DNA from: Baffinella frigidus
Lineage: Eukaryota; Cryptophyceae; Cryptomonadales; Baffinellaceae
Direction of reading: 5' to 3'
Length of the DNA stretch: 14,783 nt
Assembly: GCA_026770585.1 (NCBI GenBank)
Contig: MU647209.1
Coordinates: 51,056 to 65,838 of the forward strand
In this document: positions 11,607 to 14,783 of the stretch, piece after piece
How the letters are laid out: each line of letters opens with the position of its first letter
Position numbering within the stretch: position 1 is the first letter of the stretch
The notes under the pieces: model-generated
Seen by the model: the letters and a program-made list of their open reading frames with translations, nothing else
Told to the model about the DNA's origin: nothing
Databases searched by the model: none
Made by a program: the position numbers and the translations under genes

Positions 11607-12355
11607 ATGAGCACCTGGTGGCGCATGGGCTCGAGAAAAAACACATCGCGATGGTGTTTTCCTCGTCCAAGCGGGCTCTAACAACACACCCTCGTCCAAC
11701 AGGGAACCAGTCACGTCCGACAGGGACACATCGTAGAGAGTCAGCACCTGGGTACGTGTGCTACGCTAGACCTGCGGGTGGTCAATCGGGTTTCGGTTCG
11801 CGATGCTGTTTTCCTCGTCCAAGCGGGCTCTAACAAAACCACTTCTTCTTCTGTATTACTCTCAGTAGTTAGGCATACGGCATTGCCTAGGACCTCCTAC
11901 CGTAGGCCGAGACTTTTTGGTCCTGGGATACCTCGGCCTACGGTAGGAGGTCCTAGGCAATGCCGTAGGCCTAACTACCCCCTTTTCAGGCCGTTACCCT
12001 ATTAGAGTGGTGAACACCTGGTTACGCATCGGCTCGAGGCGGATCGCGATGTTGTTCTCCTCGTCCAAGCGGGCTCTAACAACACACCCTCGTCCAACAG
12101 GGAAACAGTCACGTCCGACAGGGAACCAGTCACGTCCAGCAGGAACGTCAATCGGGTTTCGGTGAGCACCTGGTTGCGCATCGGCTCGAGGCGGATCGCG
12201 ATTTTTCTCGTCCAAGCGGGCTCTGACAACACACCCTCGTCCAACAGGGAACCAGTCACGTCCGACAGGGGCGTCAATCGGGTTTCGGTGAACACCTGGT
12301 TGCGCATCGGCTCGAGGCGGATCGCGATGTTGTTCTCCTCGTCGAGCAGCACGCA
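11607..12355 (-). pseudogene. Degenerate long tandem repeat, possibly eroded coding sequence
   Basis: Segments GCACCTGGTTGCGCATCGG - CTCGAGGCGGATCGCGATG - CCTCGTCCAAGCGGGCTCT - CAGTCACGTCCGACAGGG recur four times in full or part, starting near 11609, 12011, 12163 and 12289. The last interval is 126 bp (42 codons). On the minus strand 12002-12475 the frame reads a repeated NNIAIRLEPMRNQVFTETRL-like peptide. A 5-bp deletion and a 152 bp interval break the frame between copies. I do not recognise a family, so 'eroded gene' is only one option. Element H1 interrupts the array. Confidence 0.45.
11866..11977. mobile_element. Inverted-repeat element H1 (112 bp)
   Basis: Arms TAGTTAGGCATACGGCATTG to CCGTAGGCC pair with the right side almost perfectly, and each contains a CCTAC[C/G]GTAGG (11896, 11937). 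The right flank ACCCCCTTTTCAGGCCGTTA is shared with H2, but the left counterpart is missing here, so H1 is truncated on the left. The loop, with ACTTTTTGGTCCT, is inverted relative to H2. Confidence 0.9.
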
Positions 12356-13190
12356 CGCGAACCCCCCCTTGGCGTGCTTCGGCGGCACCCTGTGGTCCGC
12401 GACCACATTTAGGAACATACATGCACCAGGTTCACTTTCTGAAGCGGTGTTTCTTCTCGGCGAGCAACAATGCACGCGACCCCCCCCCCCCTTCGCTTCG
12501 AAGGCACCCTGTCACCCATCGGGGGCACGAATCCACCAGGTAAGGGTGGACGACCCAACTCTGGAACTAACGCCGGAATTAATTCCGGAATTAATTCCGA
12601 CGTTGCGCAATTCCGGAAGTATTTACGGCGTTGCGTAGCACCCCACTGTATTTTGCCTTACGGGAGCGCCCTATGGAACCCCGGAATTAGGTTATGCACG
12701 CGAACCCCCTCCCTTGGCGTGCTTGGGAGGAACCCTGTCACCCATCGGGGGCACGAATTCATCAGGTCAGGGTAGACGAGCGAACCCCGGAATTAGGTTG
12801 CACGCGAACCCCCCCCTTGGAGTGCTTCGGAGGCACAAGTGATCCGCGACCTCAGTTGGAGCGCGTCGAGGGACCACGCACGCGGGTTGCCTCTGGGGAG
12901 GCGACACGCGAACCCCCCCCTTCCTAAATGTGATCTTTTGGTGGCACCCTGTGGTCCGCGACCACATTTAGGAACATAAATGCACCAGGTTCACTTTCTG
13001 AAGCGGTGTTTCTGCTCGGCGAGCAACAATGCACGCGAACCCCCCCCTTGGCGTGCTTCGGAGGCACAAGTGATCCGCGACCTCAGGCAGAGCGCGTCGA
13101 GGGACCACGCACGCGGGTTGCCTCTGGGGAGGCGACACGCGAGCAGAAGATGCTCTCGACATCAAACCCTCTCTTGGCGTGCTTCGGCGG
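12337..13190. repeat. Field of mixed long repeats (CACGCGAACCCCCC blocks)
   Basis: A 100 bp block with GTGGTCCGCGACCACATTTA and CACTTTCTGAAGCGGTGTTT lies at 12384-12484 and 12943-13043. GCACGCGAACCCCC plus TTGGCGTGCTTCGG occurs about six times. An 80 bp block with AAGTGATCCGCGACCTCA and GGACCACGCACGCGGG lies at about 12830 and 13065. TTCCTAAATGTG (12921) pairs with CACATTTAGGAA (12963-12974). Overlapping GGAATTAATTCC palindromes lie at 12572-12600. Frames on both strands are repetitive and unconvincing. Confidence 0.85.
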
Positions 13191-13194
13191 CCCA

Positions 13195-13369
13195 CACGAG
13201 GCTATCCATGCGAACAGAATAAACGGACATTTTAAAGTTTGTGGGGAAATGATCACGTTGCCGTGCGGATGTCCGTACGGAAACGTGATCAATTGCTGAC
13301 TTTTGGCGTGTTTCCTGGGCAATAATCCAATAATTGACTTATGAATCTGTTCGCATGGATGGCCTCGTG
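13195..13369. mobile_element. Inverted-repeat element, family C copy 3 (175 bp)
   Basis: The ends CACGAGGCTATCCATGCGAA and TTCGCATGGATGGCCTCGTG pair with one mismatch. It is inverted relative to copy 1, with which it shares the GACTTTTGGCGTGTTTCCTG arm. The centre 13250-13291 is a 42 bp near-palindrome, TGATCACGTTGCC...ACGTGATCA, unlike those of copies 1 and 2. It sits in the CACGCGAACCCCCC repeat field. Confidence 0.88.
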
Positions 13370-13395
13370 ATGAACGAGATTTATTGGACACCCTC

Positions 13396-13551
13396 ATAGG
13401 CTAACGGCCTGAAAATGGGGTAGTTAGGCCTACGGCATTGCCCAGGACCTCCTACCGTAGGCCAAGGGATGCTAGGACCAAAAAGTCTCGGCCTACGGTA
13501 GGAGGTCCTAGGCAATGCCGTAGGCCTAACTACCCCCTTTTCAGGCCGTTA
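13396..13551. mobile_element. Inverted-repeat element H2 (about 150 bp)
   Basis: Arms TAACGGCCTGAAAATGGGGT - AGTTAGGCCTACGGCATTGCC - CCTACCGTAGGCC pair with the right side over about 65 bp with few mismatches. It is a fuller copy than H1. The loop AAGGGATGCTAGGACCAAAA is in the opposite orientation to that of H1 although the right flanks are co-linear. Confidence 0.92.
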
Positions 13552-13733
13552 CCCTATTAACCCATAAAATCACAGGATTTTATTCAGGTAAGAACACATC
13601 TGTCTTGGGCGTACATGGGGAGGGTGTTGGAAAGTTGTTGAACCGCACAAGTGCCGAACCATAAATGATCAAATGCGGAATCGTGCTGATAGTTAAGAGG
13701 GTACAGAGAGTCTTGGAGTTGCAGCCTCACCAC
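13552..13733. other. Spacer without recognised gene
   Basis: AAAATC-ACAG-GATTTT near 13565 is a small hairpin. Nothing else is supported. Confidence 0.5.
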
Positions 13734-13912
13734 GATCTAATCGCGGCGAATGTTTTCCGAAAATACGATTTCGGGGACCACCGAACCGATTTGCAACGAA
13801 AATTACTACACGGACGTGACCATTTTAAAAAGTACAGGCAAATTGTGTAGTAATTTTCGTTGGAAATGCTTTTAAAATCGTATTTTCGGAAAATACTCGT
13901 CCGGATGAGATC
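13734..13912. mobile_element. Inverted-repeat element E2 (179 bp)
   Basis: Outer arms GATCTAATCGCGGCGAATGT to TTCCGAAAATACGATTT pair with the right side. The inner arms are perfect over 18 bp: CAACGAAAATTACTACAC (13794-13811) and its complement (13845-13862). Termini match E1, the loop does not. A target duplication is not clear. Confidence 0.9.
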
Positions 13913-14007
13913 GGGTGGTCTCCTGAACCAGCCTGGTAGAAGTTCAATTTTCAAGACCGTGTAGTAAAACGATGATTCGTTGGAATCTGAGGGTGGCGAG
14001 AGGTGGG
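13913..14007. other. Spacer with a degenerate arm motif
   Basis: CGTGTAGTAAAACGATGATT followed by CGTTGG near 13958-13983 looks like a diverged or disrupted GTGTAGTAATTTTCGTTGG arm. No gene. Confidence 0.6.
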
Positions 14008-14100
14008 CTCTGGGAGGCGACACGCGAGGGCAGAAAGATGCGCTAGACAGTCACCTACCCAGAGTCGTATATCACCGAGTATACAACGTATACGAAGATA
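14008..14100. repeat. Dispersed 90 bp repeat, copy 2
   Basis: Matches 1328-1420 in the same orientation with about four differences. It is not enclosed by the 96 bp arms seen there. Confidence 0.9.
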
Positions 14101-14395
14101 AAGTTGATTCTACCCGGGAAACACGCCAACGGTGATGGGAATTGGAGCTCTTGCCATGCGGAACACGTCCGGATTTTTTTTAAAATGTACCACGATGAGC
14201 CTCCTAAACACTTTTAGCGCGAACGAGTGTGTGTGAAAAAGGAACTTGTGCCCTGGCGTGGATCCAATAGCAATGGGTGCATACAGGGGTACCTCGCTCA
14301 TACGGAGGCGCACCTTCCTAGGACCCTACGGTAGCGGCCGATACCTAGGTCCCTACGGTGGTCTTTCGGGGGGGGGGGGGTCCTCATGGCCGAGT
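14101..14395. other. Spacer without recognised gene
   Basis: CACGCCA near 14118 and TGGCGTG near 14251 could close a loose hairpin. CCCTACGGTAGCGG near 14325 is a variant of the frequent CCTACGGTAGG motif, and a G-run lies near 14369. A 67-codon reverse frame has no recognisable domain. Confidence 0.5.
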
Positions 14396-14576
14396 TACAG
14401 TGGATGTAGGCTAAATGTAGCACGACCGGGCGGAGATTCTGATGCTACATTAGGCCCTGTGCTACATTAGGGCATTGGCAGCCCTAAGGATTTTGCCCTT
14501 CGGGACCTTGCCCGCCGTGCTACAATAGGGCCCGTGCTACATTAAGCATATGCTATATTAGCCTACATCCACTGTA
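14396..14576. mobile_element. Inverted-repeat element I with internal GTGCTACATTAGGG repeats (181 bp)
   Basis: The ends TACAGTGGATGTAGGCTAA and TTAGCCTACATCCACTGTA are a perfect 19 bp inverted repeat. Inside are five versions of GTGCTACATTAGGGC, two on one side and three on the other of a central CCTAAGGATTTTGCCCTTCG. The mix of terminal repeat and internal iteration differs from all other elements here. No target duplication found. Confidence 0.88.
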
Positions 14577-14703
14577 CCCCGGTATGGCGTCCGTGTTGGT
14601 ACGGGTCGGCCCTACTGACCTCACTTTTGCAAGCCTCTCGGGGGAGGGGGGGGGGGCCTAATGGTTTTGAGGTTGCAGAGCGTCTTTAGGAGGCAAGTTT
14701 GGC

Positions 14704-14783
14704 GTTTAGGTTTTAGGGTGTAGGGTTTAGGGTGAGGGTTTATGGTTTAGGGTTTAGGGTGTGGGGTGTAGGGTGTAGGGTGT
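14704..14783 (+). repeat. Telomere-like array (TTTAGGG / TGTAGGG), cut by window end
   Basis: Units TTTAGGG, TGTAGGG, TGAGGG and TGTGGGG run to the end of the window. Orientation is the same as the other plus-strand arrays. Confidence 0.9.

Overview
This window shows no convincing protein-coding gene, rRNA or tRNA. It is a 14.8 kb stretch of eukaryotic repeat-dense, probably subtelomeric or interstitial-telomeric DNA. The main clue to origin is several arrays of TTTAGGG, the Arabidopsis-type telomere heptamer, and of its variants TTGAGGG, GTGTTGA and TTTGGGG. That telomere type is known from land plants, many green algae and several protist lineages (for example some alveolates). I cannot name the organism from sequence alone; a compact algal or protist genome is a guess. 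All open frames of 60-180 codons are short and overlap repeats or inverted-repeat arms. I treat them as chance frames, with two weak exceptions that are flagged.

Layout. Positions 1-269 hold a TTGAGGG-type array. Positions 300-1100 hold hairpin elements (family A and a nested foldback). Positions 1096-2100 hold a 478 bp element with 96 bp arms, an 8-bp satellite, and a MITE inserted at TA. Positions 2165-2640 hold duplicated blocks around a telomere-like tract. Positions 2746-3513 hold two family C hairpin elements with tandem hairpins between them. Positions 3580-4600 hold shuffled copies of one non-coding repeat block, AAG microsatellites and MITE D1. Positions 4682-5100 hold a hairpin element and a duplicated block with true TTTAGGG tracts. 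Positions 5100-6070 hold reiterated modules, 15-bp and 33-bp tandem repeats, MITE D2 and the second family A element. Positions 6270-7990 hold further hairpin elements, a CCCTCAA array inside a larger hairpin, and a duplication around a 20 bp palindrome. Positions 8100-10300 hold MITEs D3, F and G and several tandem repeats. Positions 10400-11460 are diverged duplications with a CATATATA microsatellite and element E1. Positions 11466-13190 are a telomere-like tract followed by degenerate long repeats. Positions 13195-14580 hold elements C3, H2, E2 and I. Positions 14704-14783 start another TTTAGGG-like array.

The dominant theme is small non-autonomous inverted-repeat elements (about 110-215 bp, one of 478 bp). 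No transposase is encoded here. Because the flanking DNA is itself repeated, several insertions can be compared with uninserted paralogous sites in the same window. These comparisons define target-site duplications of TA, 4 bp, and possibly 9 bp, so at least two or three superfamilies are involved. Two features stand out. In families A and C the arms are conserved but the palindromic tip at the centre differs completely between copies. A 14-bp arm motif, GTGTAGTAATTTTC, is shared by families whose outer termini are unrelated.
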